NCBI RefSeq assembly: GCF_000739635.1
Contig: NZ_BATQ01000044.1
Location: forward strand, 1-61,136
Reading direction: 5' to 3'
Length of the DNA: 61,136 nucleotides
From: Verrucomicrobium sp. BvORR034
GTDB taxonomy: Bacteria; Verrucomicrobiota; Verrucomicrobiia; Verrucomicrobiales; Verrucomicrobiaceae
Positions 53,887 through 61,136 of the stretch are shown here, in pieces; position 1 is the first letter of the stretch, and each line of letters starts with the position of its first letter. The position numbers were made by a program, and so were the translations under genes. Below the pieces are notes generated by a model, which saw nothing but the letters and a program-made list of their open reading frames with translations, did no database searches and was not told where the DNA came from.

Positions 53887-54732
53887 TTATTCTTCCATCA
53901 GCTTGAGCATCAGACGGCGCACCACCTGCCGCTGGGTCATGTTGCCTTCGCGTTCGAAGGCCTCGTCCAGATTGCGCAGCACGCGGGCGACAACGGTCTC
54001 CACAGTGGCGGATTCGTGAACAATCTCCTCCATGGAGGGGTTGGCGGCCGGATGGTGCTTGGCGACATCCTCGGCCAGCATGAAGCGGCCCCGATTGAAG
54101 CAATCTACCAGCCAGGTTTGACCGTCGTGCTCCACCCGGGCCAGGAAGTGGCCGGGGAAGTTGCAGCCTTCGACCTTGATGCCGAGGCGTTTGCCCACCA
54201 GGATGTAGATACAGGAGAGGGAAAGGGGATTGCCCTGCCCGTTGGCCAACACCCAGAGCAGGTTGCTGTTGTTGGCGGCGTAGTAGTCCTTGCTGTTGCC
54301 GCGGAGACAGGCTTCCTGACCGCGACCACCGAAGAGATATTCGGCCAGCTTGCGGGCATCGTAGGCATTGCCCTTTTTCACCGCCTGCTCAGCAAGGGAG
54401 TCGAGCTTGCGCCCCAATTCATCAGCACGTGCCTGCCAGCCGCTCAAGAAAGCGGAGAGGTGCGCCAGGGCCTCCTCAAGACGAGCCTGAGGTGTGGAGA
54501 GCCAGCGCCAGGACAACCAGGTGTCCTCCAGCTCTTCCCGGCAGACCGGGGCGAAGATCTCGCTCAGCAACCGCTCCTGCTCTTCATCCAGCGGCTCGCC
54601 CAAAGCGAGGAGCTGTTCGGGCAGCTCCCGCCGAAGCGAGGCCAGCCGCGTGCGCACTGCCTCCCGGACGACAGGGGTGTCGTCATCCAGCAGCTTGAGC
54701 AAATGGCGCAGGTCGGTTTTTGCGGTCTGCAT
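53887..54732 (-). CDS. Transglutaminase-like (SirB1-type) protein
   Basis: 281 residues. The second half contains the transglutaminase-core-2 pattern GNPLSLSCIYILVGKRLG, NFPGHFL (His) and WLVDCFNRG (Asp). The N-terminal 110 residues are helical. The SirB1 family is found across bacteria, often of unknown function; peptidase or transglutaminase activity is not established. I start at ATG 54732, though an in-frame TTG lies two codons upstream. Neighbours: a CDF exporter and priA. Confidence 0.82.
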   Translation of the reverse strand: MQTAKTDLRHLLKLLDDDTPVVREAVRTRLASLRRELPEQLLALGEPLDEEQERLLSEIFAPVCREELEDTWLSWRWLSTPQARLEEALAHLSAFLSGWQARADELGRKLDSLAEQAVKKGNAYDARKLAEYLFGGRGQEACLRGNSKDYYAANNSNLLWVLANGQGNPLSLSCIYILVGKRLGIKVEGCNFPGHFLARVEHDGQTWLVDCFNRGRFMLAEDVAKHHPAANPSMEEIVHESATVETVVARVLRNLDEAFEREGNMTQRQVVRRLMLKLMEE

Positions 54733-54808
54733 AGTCAAGAATTAGCAAATCGTGGAAGGCATAGCAAGCGGGAAGCTTGAGCCTGAGGGGCATGCGAGTG
54801 TCAGGGCG

Positions 54809-57127
54809 TTACAGGAGAGACATGGCATCCACATCCCAGGTGACAATGACGTCCTCAGGAAAAGTCAGTTCGGAAAGGGTACGCTGGAGATGGGCGACCA
54901 GAGGCCGGATCTTCTCCGTCCGGAGCATAAGTTGGAACCGGTACTGACCGTGGGCCTTTTCTAGAGGGCTGGGGCAGGGCTCACCCATGCGTGTGTCAGC
55001 GGGCAGATTTTGCTTGAGTCGTCCGGCGAGGGTCTGCAGGGCGAATTCCGCGTGGTTGGCCTGCTTGCCGCGGGATCCGATCAAGACCACATGGGTGTAG
55101 GGGGGGTAGTGCCACTGTTGGCGTTGCTCCAGTTCCTGCTCAGTGAATCCGACATAGTCCCCATGACGGGCGAACTGCACTGCGGGACTGTGCGGGGTGC
55201 TGGTCTGGATGTAAACCTCCCCCTTGCGTTCGCCACGGCCGGCGCGACCCGCCACCTGGGTGAGCAGCTGGAAGGTACGCTCCGCCGCACGAAAATCCGG
55301 CATGCTCAGGGCGAGGTCGGCATTGAGCACGCCCACGAGGGTGACATTGGGGAAGTCGAGCCCCTTGGCGATCATCTGGGTGCCGATGAGGATGTCCAGC
55401 TTCTGGCTGCGAAAGGCCCGCAGCGTATCGCGGAGCTGGTTCTTGCGCTGCATAGTGTCTGTGTCCACGCGGGCGAGCCGGGCTTGAGGAAATACCGTGC
55501 GGATGGTTTCCTCGGCGCGCTCCGTACCATAGCCGGTGTAGCTTAGCTTGGCTTCACCACAGGCTTCGCATTTGCGGGGGGCGAGCCGTCGCATGCCGCA
55601 GATGTGGCAGACCAGCCGGCCTTCCTTCTTGTGGAAGGTGAAGGGCACGGCACAGTCTTCGCACTGGCAGACCACCCCGCACTCCATGCAGGAGAGGGCA
55701 GTGTGAAAGCCGCGGCGGTTCAGGAAAAGAATGGTCTGCTCTCCCTTGTCCAGGCGGCCCTGGATGGCGAGACGCAGCTTCTCGCTCAGGATGCTGAAGC
55801 CGTCCTTGGTCTTCCGCTTTTCCAGACGCATGTCCACAATGCGGATCAGAGGCAACTCCTTGCCATCAGTCCGGCGGATCATGCTCAGCAGGTCATACTT
55901 GCCGTTCCGGGCGTTTTCAAAGGTCTCAAGACAGGGAGTGGCGCTGCCGAGCAGGACGACACAGTTTTCCATCTTTCCGCGAACCACGGCGAGGTCCCTT
56001 GCGTTGTAGCGGGGCGCTTCCTCCTGCTTGTAGCTGGGCTCATGCTCCTCATCCACGATGATGATGCCAAGGTTCTCCAGCGGGGCGAAGATCGCGCTGC
56101 GGGCACCGATGACGATGTCGGCGCGCCCCTCGTGGATCTTGAACCATTCGTCATGTCGCTCGCCGTCCGAGAGGTGGCTGTGGAGCACCGCGATGCGCTG
56201 TTTTCTCTCTGCGAACCGGCATTTGAAGCGCTCGATCGTCTGGGGGGTGAGGCTGATTTCCGGGACCAAAACCAGCGCGGTTTTGCTCTTCTCCAACACT
56301 CTTCCGATGGCCTGGAGATACACCTCCGTCTTGCCGCTGCCGGTCACCCCGTGCAACAGGATGGGGCGCGCTTCCAAAGGCTGTTCCAATGCTTTGAGCA
56401 CACCGGCAAAGACAACTGCCTGCTCTTCGGTGAGCGTGAGTGGGGCAGAGGGAAGGAACTCCTCTTCTTGAAACGGATCGCGCTCCACCCGGACTTCGCT
56501 GCGGGTGACGAGGCCTTTGTTGACCAGGACATGGATTACTTGAGTGGCGCGGGGCAGTTGCTTACGCAGGTAGCTCAGTGTGGATTCGTTGCCATTCGCC
56601 TGGAGCAGGTCGATGATTCGGGCCTGCACGGGGGCTGCCTTGTGAAGCTTGGCTATTTCGTCCGCGGAGGGTTTCCCCACCAGGGTGATATGGCTGTCAG
56701 AGAGGAAGCTCTCTGGTTTGCTCCGCACGGCCTCGGGCAGCATGGTGCGCAGAATCTGCCGCACTGGGCACAGGTAATAAGTGGCCATCCAGTTGGCCAT
56801 CTTGAGAAGCGGCCCGGTGAACATGGGCCGGGAGGTGATGGTGTCCGAAATGGGGCGCAGTTTGCCGCCAAATGGGGAGGAATCGAGCAATTGCACCACC
56901 ACGGCCACCGCCTTGCGCCCCTGAAGGGGGATGTGGACCCTCGATCCCAAGCTGACCCGATGGGCGAGAGCTTCAGGGATCAAGTAGTCCAGTTCCAGCG
57001 CGGTCTCTTCGAGCAGCACGCGCGCAACGCCGCGAGAAGGCGGGGCCACCTTCTCTGGTCCCGACCCCGCAAGCTCTGCGAACAACTGAGGTTGTTCGTT
57101 GCGTGGAGAGCTGGCGGATTCGTTCAT
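54809..57127 (-). CDS. priA: Primosomal replication-restart helicase
   Basis: 772 residues from ATG 57127 (57145 or 57142 are also possible). PriA reloads the replisome at stalled forks. It shows an N-terminal DNA-binding domain (RVLLEETALELDYLIP), a helicase with GVTGSGKTEVYLQ, DEEHEPSYKQ, GSATPCLETF and AGRAGRGER, and two zinc-binding sites embedded in the helicase (CMEC, CQCEDC, CHIC, CEAC). The reading frame stays open for another 59 codons upstream, but that region is a REP-like repeat and is not part of the protein. The N-terminal 35 residues before the domain are probably disordered. Confidence 0.95.
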   Translation of the reverse strand: MNESASSPRNEQPQLFAELAGSGPEKVAPPSRGVARVLLEETALELDYLIPEALAHRVSLGSRVHIPLQGRKAVAVVVQLLDSSPFGGKLRPISDTITSRPMFTGPLLKMANWMATYYLCPVRQILRTMLPEAVRSKPESFLSDSHITLVGKPSADEIAKLHKAAPVQARIIDLLQANGNESTLSYLRKQLPRATQVIHVLVNKGLVTRSEVRVERDPFQEEEFLPSAPLTLTEEQAVVFAGVLKALEQPLEARPILLHGVTGSGKTEVYLQAIGRVLEKSKTALVLVPEISLTPQTIERFKCRFAERKQRIAVLHSHLSDGERHDEWFKIHEGRADIVIGARSAIFAPLENLGIIIVDEEHEPSYKQEEAPRYNARDLAVVRGKMENCVVLLGSATPCLETFENARNGKYDLLSMIRRTDGKELPLIRIVDMRLEKRKTKDGFSILSEKLRLAIQGRLDKGEQTILFLNRRGFHTALSCMECGVVCQCEDCAVPFTFHKKEGRLVCHICGMRRLAPRKCEACGEAKLSYTGYGTERAEETIRTVFPQARLARVDTDTMQRKNQLRDTLRAFRSQKLDILIGTQMIAKGLDFPNVTLVGVLNADLALSMPDFRAAERTFQLLTQVAGRAGRGERKGEVYIQTSTPHSPAVQFARHGDYVGFTEQELEQRQQWHYPPYTHVVLIGSRGKQANHAEFALQTLAGRLKQNLPADTRMGEPCPSPLEKAHGQYRFQLMLRTEKIRPLVAHLQRTLSELTFPEDVIVTWDVDAMSLL

Positions 57128-57248
57128 GCGGGGAGGGAGCATCATGCCTCGCTGGGGGTGGGCCGCAAGCGGGATGGTTGAGACGGCTTCGCCTAGTTGA
57201 GACGCTGCGCTGGTTGAGAGGCTCATCGGTTCCACACGCGAGCGCCCT

Positions 57249-57313
57249 GACGCCACGGGCGTCATACAAAATAGCCCAGGGTCGGGCGAGGTACGAGCCG
57301 CCACCCTGGGTAC
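57249..57313 (+). repeat. Diverged REP-like element upstream of priA
   Basis: TGACGCCACGGGCGTCA (hairpin) followed by CCCAGGGTCGGGCGAGGTAC and ACCCTGGGTA. It shares the layout and the phrases CCAGGG-GGGCGAGG-ACGAG-CCTGG with the RAYT-linked copies 7-8 kb away but lacks the third palindrome. It lies in the extra open frame 5' of priA; the gap 57128-57637 has no gene. Confidence 0.65.
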
Positions 57314-57557
57314 ATGGGCAGATGAACTGGAACTCCGAAGTGAGTTCTACAAACCGTGGCCGCGTCCCTGAGTTGTCCGTCGTATGCAGAGCGGTCGTCT
57401 GCAGGTGATCTCGCCGCTCCTTGGATCCTTTGGCGTCACGACCTTGAATCGGCGAATGGGCGCATCAGGATCTTAACCTGACAACCCTGCGCATTGCGGG
57501 ATGGTTAAGGCGCAACGCCCGCTCCTTGGTCAGTTCCATCAGACTCTCAACCCGACA

Positions 57558-57589
57558 CAAAAAAGCCCCCCGGCTTGCACCGGGGGGCT
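57558..57589 (-). terminator. Strong rho-independent terminator of the porin-like gene
   Basis: On the minus strand AGCCCCCCGG-TGCAAG-CCGGGGGGCT is followed by TTTTTTG; a perfect 10-bp GC stem about 50 bp past the stop. Confidence 0.93.
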
Positions 57590-57637
57590 GGATAACTCCA
57601 AAGGAGTTGGAAGCGTTTTCTCTGGGTCAGGCTTCGA

Positions 57638-58411
57638 TTAGAAGCTGACGCTGAGGCTCACGCCGCCGTAGACGCGGTCTTCTTCACCAAGGTCATCGAG
57701 GGCGTCGATCGGAATGTTGCCAGCGATGTAGGGGGTGAGGGTAGCGGTCTTCGTCAGCTTGATCGGAGCGGCCAGGCTAACTTTGATGTGGTTGAAGCCG
57801 TCCACGCCGTAGTAGTCGATGGCGTAGGACACGAGCGCCGCAGGAACGAGGCTGATGCGATCGGTGATGGCGATGTTCTTGGAAACGCCAGCTTCGAAGT
57901 AGAAGCCATCAGCGGATTCGTCGTAGTAAGCGCCGCCAATCACGTCGACAGGGCCGACGGTGGAGGAGATGAGCACGCCGACTTCGTTGATGTCGTCGAG
58001 CACGTCGCCAGCGTCACCTTCGAAGAGGTAATACTGGTACTTCAGACCCACGGTCACCGGGCCGAGGTCGGCCAGAAGGGCGGCGTAGAGGTCGAGTTCA
58101 TGGTAGGAGTCACCGGTGCCGACATAGGAGTCGTCAGCGGAGGTGCCGAACCAGGCGCCCACGTTCAGGGAGAGAACGTCGGTGAAGGGGATGTTGCCGT
58201 CCACAGCGACCGTCACAAGGTTCTGGGCGAAACGCACACCACGATAGACGTAGTCGGTGTCATAGCCAGCGGTCAGGGAGAAACCAAGGGAGGTGTCTTC
58301 CTCGACGATCGGGGGCTGAACCTGGGCGGGAGCTTTGGCGGGAGCGCCGGCGTAAGCCGAGGCTGCGAACGCCGCGCTCAATGCAGGGATGAGCAAGGTA
58401 TTCAATTTCAT
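57638..58411 (-). CDS. Putative outer-membrane barrel / porin-like protein
   Basis: 257 residues. Signal peptide about 1-22 (SAYAG), a Pro/Ala linker, then alternating amphipathic strands (GFSLTAGYDTDYVYRG, YHELDLYAALLAD, KYQYYLFEG) ending VYGGVSLSVSF with the C-terminal Phe outer-membrane signal. Substrate not assignable; the layout matches the small beta-barrels common in Verrucomicrobia. I start at the ATG of MKLNTLLIPALS; an in-frame 61-residue upstream extension has no features. Likely abundant, with a strong terminator. Confidence 0.82.
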   Translation of the reverse strand: MKLNTLLIPALSAAFAASAYAGAPAKAPAQVQPPIVEEDTSLGFSLTAGYDTDYVYRGVRFAQNLVTVAVDGNIPFTDVLSLNVGAWFGTSADDSYVGTGDSYHELDLYAALLADLGPVTVGLKYQYYLFEGDAGDVLDDINEVGVLISSTVGPVDVIGGAYYDESADGFYFEAGVSKNIAITDRISLVPAALVSYAIDYYGVDGFNHIKVSLAAPIKLTKTATLTPYIAGNIPIDALDDLGEEDRVYGGVSLSVSF

Positions 58412-58910
58412 GCAGTTTGTTGTGTTTGGTTGTTGTTTGGGCATCCGAATCGCATCAACATCCCGCAACGCTGTGATGAGCAGTGGTGTGGGAAATTGCT
58501 GTATTTGGATGCCCGAAATTAGCAGTAAACTCTGGGCTGTGAAGTGTTTTTGTGTTTTTTTTGCCCAAGATTGAACACTCTTTGGCCCACACAATGTGCC
58601 TACTTACCGGTTGATATTGAGAAGGTAAGGGCGGTATTGAGAATTTCCCTCGATAGACGGGGAAATTTTGCCCGACTAGAAAGCTCGTGTTGCGAGCTGC
58701 AGTCCTGAGGGGCTGACTTTGCGAAGCTTCCTTCCGCAATTCATTTCGTGCGCTGTTGAGGCAAGCGCTGGCGGGCGGGAGAGGGAAAATGGCAGCCCGA
58801 TTTGAGAAGGGATGATCCCTGAAGCCCCTTCATGCTCCTGGCGGGCTGAAGGGGGCGATGCTGATCTGCGACCTTGTTGGATGAAGGTCCGTTACTCGCT
58901 CAAAGGGGAA
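58412..58910. other. Leader of the porin-like gene and a non-coding gap
   Basis: 499 bp with no credible gene. The first ~100 bp are T-rich on the plus strand (A-rich on the transcribed leader), and GGGCATCC/GGATGCCC words about 70 bp apart could pair. Near 58555 is a run of 8 T. No known leader RNA is recognised. Confidence 0.4.
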
Positions 58911-59147
58911 TTAGGCGAGATCTGAGGACAGGACGGAGTTGGCCTGGCGCTTGGCCAAGGCTTTTGCCTGGGCTACGACCCGGACCTCCGTCTCATCGAA
59001 TTTGTAGGCGTGGCAACTGGGGCACGCCGTGGTTCTCACCGTCACGATGGAGCCGCAGCCTTCGCACACTTTGTAGTCCAACGGCTGCTCCATGATTTTT
59101 TGAGCCTGCTTCAGACGCTCACGATGGGATTCGCTTGGGGAACTCAT
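58911..59147 (-). CDS. Small zinc-ribbon protein
   Basis: 78 residues. A four-cysteine ribbon (CEGCGSIV ... CPSCHAYKFD) is flanked by a helical N-terminus (SHRERLKQAQKIMEQ) and a basic C-terminal helix (QAKALAKRQA). The knuckles match zinc ribbons of nucleic-acid or ribosome-associated proteins. It ends 60 bp before the rpsT terminator region and lies downstream of rpsT on the same strand. Function unknown. Confidence 0.75.
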   Translation of the reverse strand: MSSPSESHRERLKQAQKIMEQPLDYKVCEGCGSIVTVRTTACPSCHAYKFDETEVRVVAQAKALAKRQANSVLSSDLA

Positions 59148-59207
59148 GGGTTGTGCTGAGTATTACGTTACCTGCGACGTCAAGGCACTAAAGATTGCAT
59201 GCGAGCC

Positions 59208-59239
59208 AAAAAAAAGGCGCGGCATGCACCGCGCCTTTT
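59208..59239 (-). terminator. Rho-independent terminator of rpsT
   Basis: AAAAGGCGCGG-TGCATG-CCGCGCC on the minus strand, then TTTTTTTT; 9-11 bp stem, about 35 bp after the rpsT stop. Confidence 0.92.
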
Positions 59240-59272
59240 GCAAACAAAAGATGTGCCAGCGACTCCCGGAGA

Positions 59273-59545
59273 TTACTTGGCAGCGCCAACCTTGGCAAGC
59301 TGGGCGGCAACGCGACTCTTCAGACGGGAAGCGGTGTTCTTGTGAAGCACCTTGGTCTTGGCGGCCTTGTCGGCAGCGGAGGCGAACTCATTGTACGCGG
59401 TCTGGGCTGCGGTCGCGTCACCTTTGGCCACGGCTCCAAGCACCTTCTTACGCAGGGTACGGATCCGGCTTTTGTTCGCCTGATTGCGCAGTGTGCGGGT
59501 CTGCGTTCTGCGGATGTCTTTCTCTGAAGAGCGGATGTTGGCCAT
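59273..59545 (-). CDS. rpsT: 30S ribosomal protein S20
   Basis: 90 residues, the usual size, beginning MANIRSSEKDIRRTQTR and very rich in Lys, Arg and Ala, with the family's helices RTLRNQANKSRIRTLRKKV and VLHKNTASRLKSRVAA. It binds 16S rRNA during assembly. Single gene with its own terminator. Confidence 0.96.
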   Translation of the reverse strand: MANIRSSEKDIRRTQTRTLRNQANKSRIRTLRKKVLGAVAKGDATAAQTAYNEFASAADKAAKTKVLHKNTASRLKSRVAAQLAKVGAAK

Positions 59546-59628
59546 AGGGAGCTAAAATGAAGGGGGAAGTGTTTAGTTCGTGCCTGAACAATTGTCAAGC
59601 ACGCGATCCAAGTTTTTGGCGGGAAGAA

Positions 59629-60135
59629 TCACTTGTACCCGCTGATCATGGCGCAGATGGTCGCCTTTTCCTTGCCGCCGGAGCGGCGGATGGCCACCAT
59701 GAAGACGCCCGTGCGCTTGGGGGTGACGTGCAGGGTCACGCCCCAGCCGCCCTCAGAGGCCTCCACCTTGGATTCGACGGGGTTGCCCTCCGCGTCCAGG
59801 ACATGGGCGGCGATCTGGACACCACTTTTCGGCGGGACGGCCACGCACACCCGGTATTCGTTGCCCTTAAAGAGCTGGATGCGTACCGCCTTGCCCAGAT
59901 CGGGCTTCAACTCCCTTTGCCAGATGTCTGCCCGGAAATCGAATCCGAGTTTCTCCTGTTGCTCTGCGAGTTTTATTATGGCGGCCTCGGAGTCATCTGC
60001 CTCATCGGCCCTGGTTTCGCCACCGGCGAACAGGGTCAAGACGGCAACCACCAAGGTGGCTGCCTTGAAAAACTCCATCACCGATGACCGGCCTGCTGCG
60101 GGCAGGCGCTTTGTAAAGATAGCATTCGCGCTCAT
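59629..60135 (-). CDS. Secreted protein of unknown function
   Basis: 168 residues from ATG 60135; ATG 60078 would give 149. After a hydrophobic signal (ATLVVAVLTLFAGG) it has a helical region (IIKLAEQQEKLGFDF) and a beta region with VRIQLFKGNEYRVCVAVPP and GVTLHVTPKRTGVFMVAI. The latter looks like an immunoglobulin-like or C-terminal beta-sandwich such as those that bind other exported proteins, but I cannot name the family. It is divergent from the FHA gene at 60253. Confidence 0.72.
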   Translation of the reverse strand: MSANAIFTKRLPAAGRSSVMEFFKAATLVVAVLTLFAGGETRADEADDSEAAIIKLAEQQEKLGFDFRADIWQRELKPDLGKAVRIQLFKGNEYRVCVAVPPKSGVQIAAHVLDAEGNPVESKVEASEGGWGVTLHVTPKRTGVFMVAIRRSGGKEKATICAMISGYK

Positions 60136-60252
60136 GAAAAACAGGGCTAGTATCCGCCGCTTTCCGCAAAGTATAGAGAATATGCTCTGGATTGCATCCG
60201 ATTGTTCAAACGAAAACGCCTCTCACCCCAACATTGACCTTATAGCACCACC

Positions 60253-61097
60253 ATGGCGCGGATAGTTTTCACCCTGGAAGACGGCACGGAAATTGAAATC
60301 GAGCTTGATGCAGAAGTCATCACGATCGGCCGTCACGCCGACAGCATCGTGGTGCTGCCGAGTTCTTCAGTGTCCAGTCACCACGCGACCATCCGGCAGC
60401 GCGGGGACAGTTACTACGTGCAGGATTTGGGTACGACCAATGGCACCCGCCTGAATGGTGTGGAGGTGGAAGAGGCCCGTTTGGAGGACGGAGATCAGCT
60501 GACGTTCGGCGACATTCCTGCCGTGGTGCACCTTTCTGTGGCCCCGATCACCCGTGGCGTGCCCACGGCCCCGGTACCCATCCCGGTCCCCTGGCTGCCA
60601 CCGCCCCGGTGGCGTCCAAGTACGCCACGAGCCGCTCGGTGCCGATCGCACCCGGCCCACGTCGCTCAGCGCGCCCGGTCCAGCAATATGAGGAATCCTC
60701 CGGTTGCGCAGGCTTTTTGACCTTCCTGCTGTTTCTGATCCTCGCGTTTGTCGTGGGCTTGCACGTCCGGCACGGGGTGGAAACCGGTGGTTTCTTGATT
60801 GGCGATGTCATCAAGAAGGTGCGCGACAAGGCCAGTGACGGAGTGGAGAAAGATGCCGCTCCCGCCACCAAGGAGGAGGGGAAAGCTCCTGCGGCTCCTA
60901 CGCCAGCTCCAGTTCCGGCCCCTGATGCCAGCGCTCCAGCCAAGCCGGCCCCTGCACCCGCCGCGCCTTCCATGATGAATGGAGACGCCCCCATGTCCAA
61001 CATGGCCCCCGCCATGAGTGGAGAGGGTGCCATGTCCGAAATGGCCCCCAAGCCTGCTGCTCCGCCCGCGGCTCCGGCCATGATGGAGATGAATTAG
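60253..61097 (+). pseudogene. FHA-domain membrane protein, reading frame disrupted
   Basis: The FHA domain (60253 on; IGRHADSIVVLP, SVSSHHATIRQ, LGTTNGTRLNG) is open to 60720 in frame 1, but the continuation (membrane helix FLTFLLFLILAFVVGLHV, linker, Met/Ala/Pro-rich tail) is open from about 60570 to 61097 in frame 0. The frames overlap in a Pro/Ala linker, with a change needed at about 60587-60592 around CCCC. The intact paralogue at 8199 has the same FHA-linker-helix order, so this should be one protein. A sequencing or recent indel in the C-run is most likely; a -1 slip at CCCC is a less likely alternative. Confidence 0.8.
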
Positions 61098-61136
61098 GAC
61101 TCGAGTGAGCTGAGGATCTTGAAAGCTGGGGCGATG

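Noticed and set aside
60253-60720. Two separate genes for the FHA domain and the membrane tail
   Set aside because: The paralogue at 8199 has both parts on one chain, and the second frame has no ATG start or leader of its own at the junction.

Overview
The window looks like a chromosomal segment of a free-living member of the Verrucomicrobia (PVC superphylum), probably near Verrucomicrobium or Prosthecobacter. This rests on protein content: a 1428-residue secreted fusion of DUF1080, a PVC-type dehydrogenase propeller, HEAT-like helices and a C-type haem domain; a planctomycete-type cytochrome with an SHD1-like tail; Tat-exported sugar-isomerase-like proteins; and a DUF116 to prenyl-synthase fusion. 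DNA is GC-rich, housekeeping and accessory genes are interleaved, and almost no start codon has a clear Shine-Dalgarno sequence. Taxonomy is inferred from these families only.

Left part (1-17.6 kb): a TonB receptor cut by the window edge, an NtrB/NtrC-like two-component pair, three small exported redox/metal proteins (rhodanese, HMA, thioredoxin-like), then core genes carA, an FHA membrane protein, purA, uppS, a sigma-54 activator whose receiver has Glu in place of the phospho-acceptor Asp, mfd and a SurA-like isomerase. Middle (17.9-35.4 kb): a Tat sugar-isomerase-like protein, a secreted unknown followed by an 8-bp tandem repeat, the 1428-residue protein, a 0.9-kb repeat-rich gap, then a minus-strand operon of two paralogous secreted proteins (discoidin-like C-termini) and a secreted UPF0489/amidase-like/CapA fusion. 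The DUF116-prenyl synthase fusion, a small cytochrome, an NlpC/P60-like protein and lysC follow.

Iron block (36.1-42.8 kb): two PepSY membrane proteins, a PiuC-like dioxygenase and a siderophore receptor, with an esterase-like protein divergent from the receptor. Next come an oligopeptidase B-like enzyme and a tetR-emrB-emrA efflux operon with a candidate operator.

Repeat island (48.7-52.8 kb): five copies of a ~105-bp REP-like element surround a RAYT (HUH/Y1) transposase, whose two nearest copies are inverted around it. It is followed by a 787-residue protein I could not assign, starting 16 bases from an atypical tRNA gene. The right end holds a CDF metal exporter, a transglutaminase-like protein, priA, a porin-like barrel, a small zinc-ribbon protein, rpsT, a secreted unknown and a frame-disrupted FHA protein paralogous to the one at 8.2 kb.

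Best candidates for something undescribed are (1) the secreted three-gene operon at 25.3-30.7 kb, (2) the RAYT/REP island with its tRNA-adjacent orphan gene, and (3) the DUF116-prenyl synthase fusion. All functional statements come from motif recognition, not database searches.
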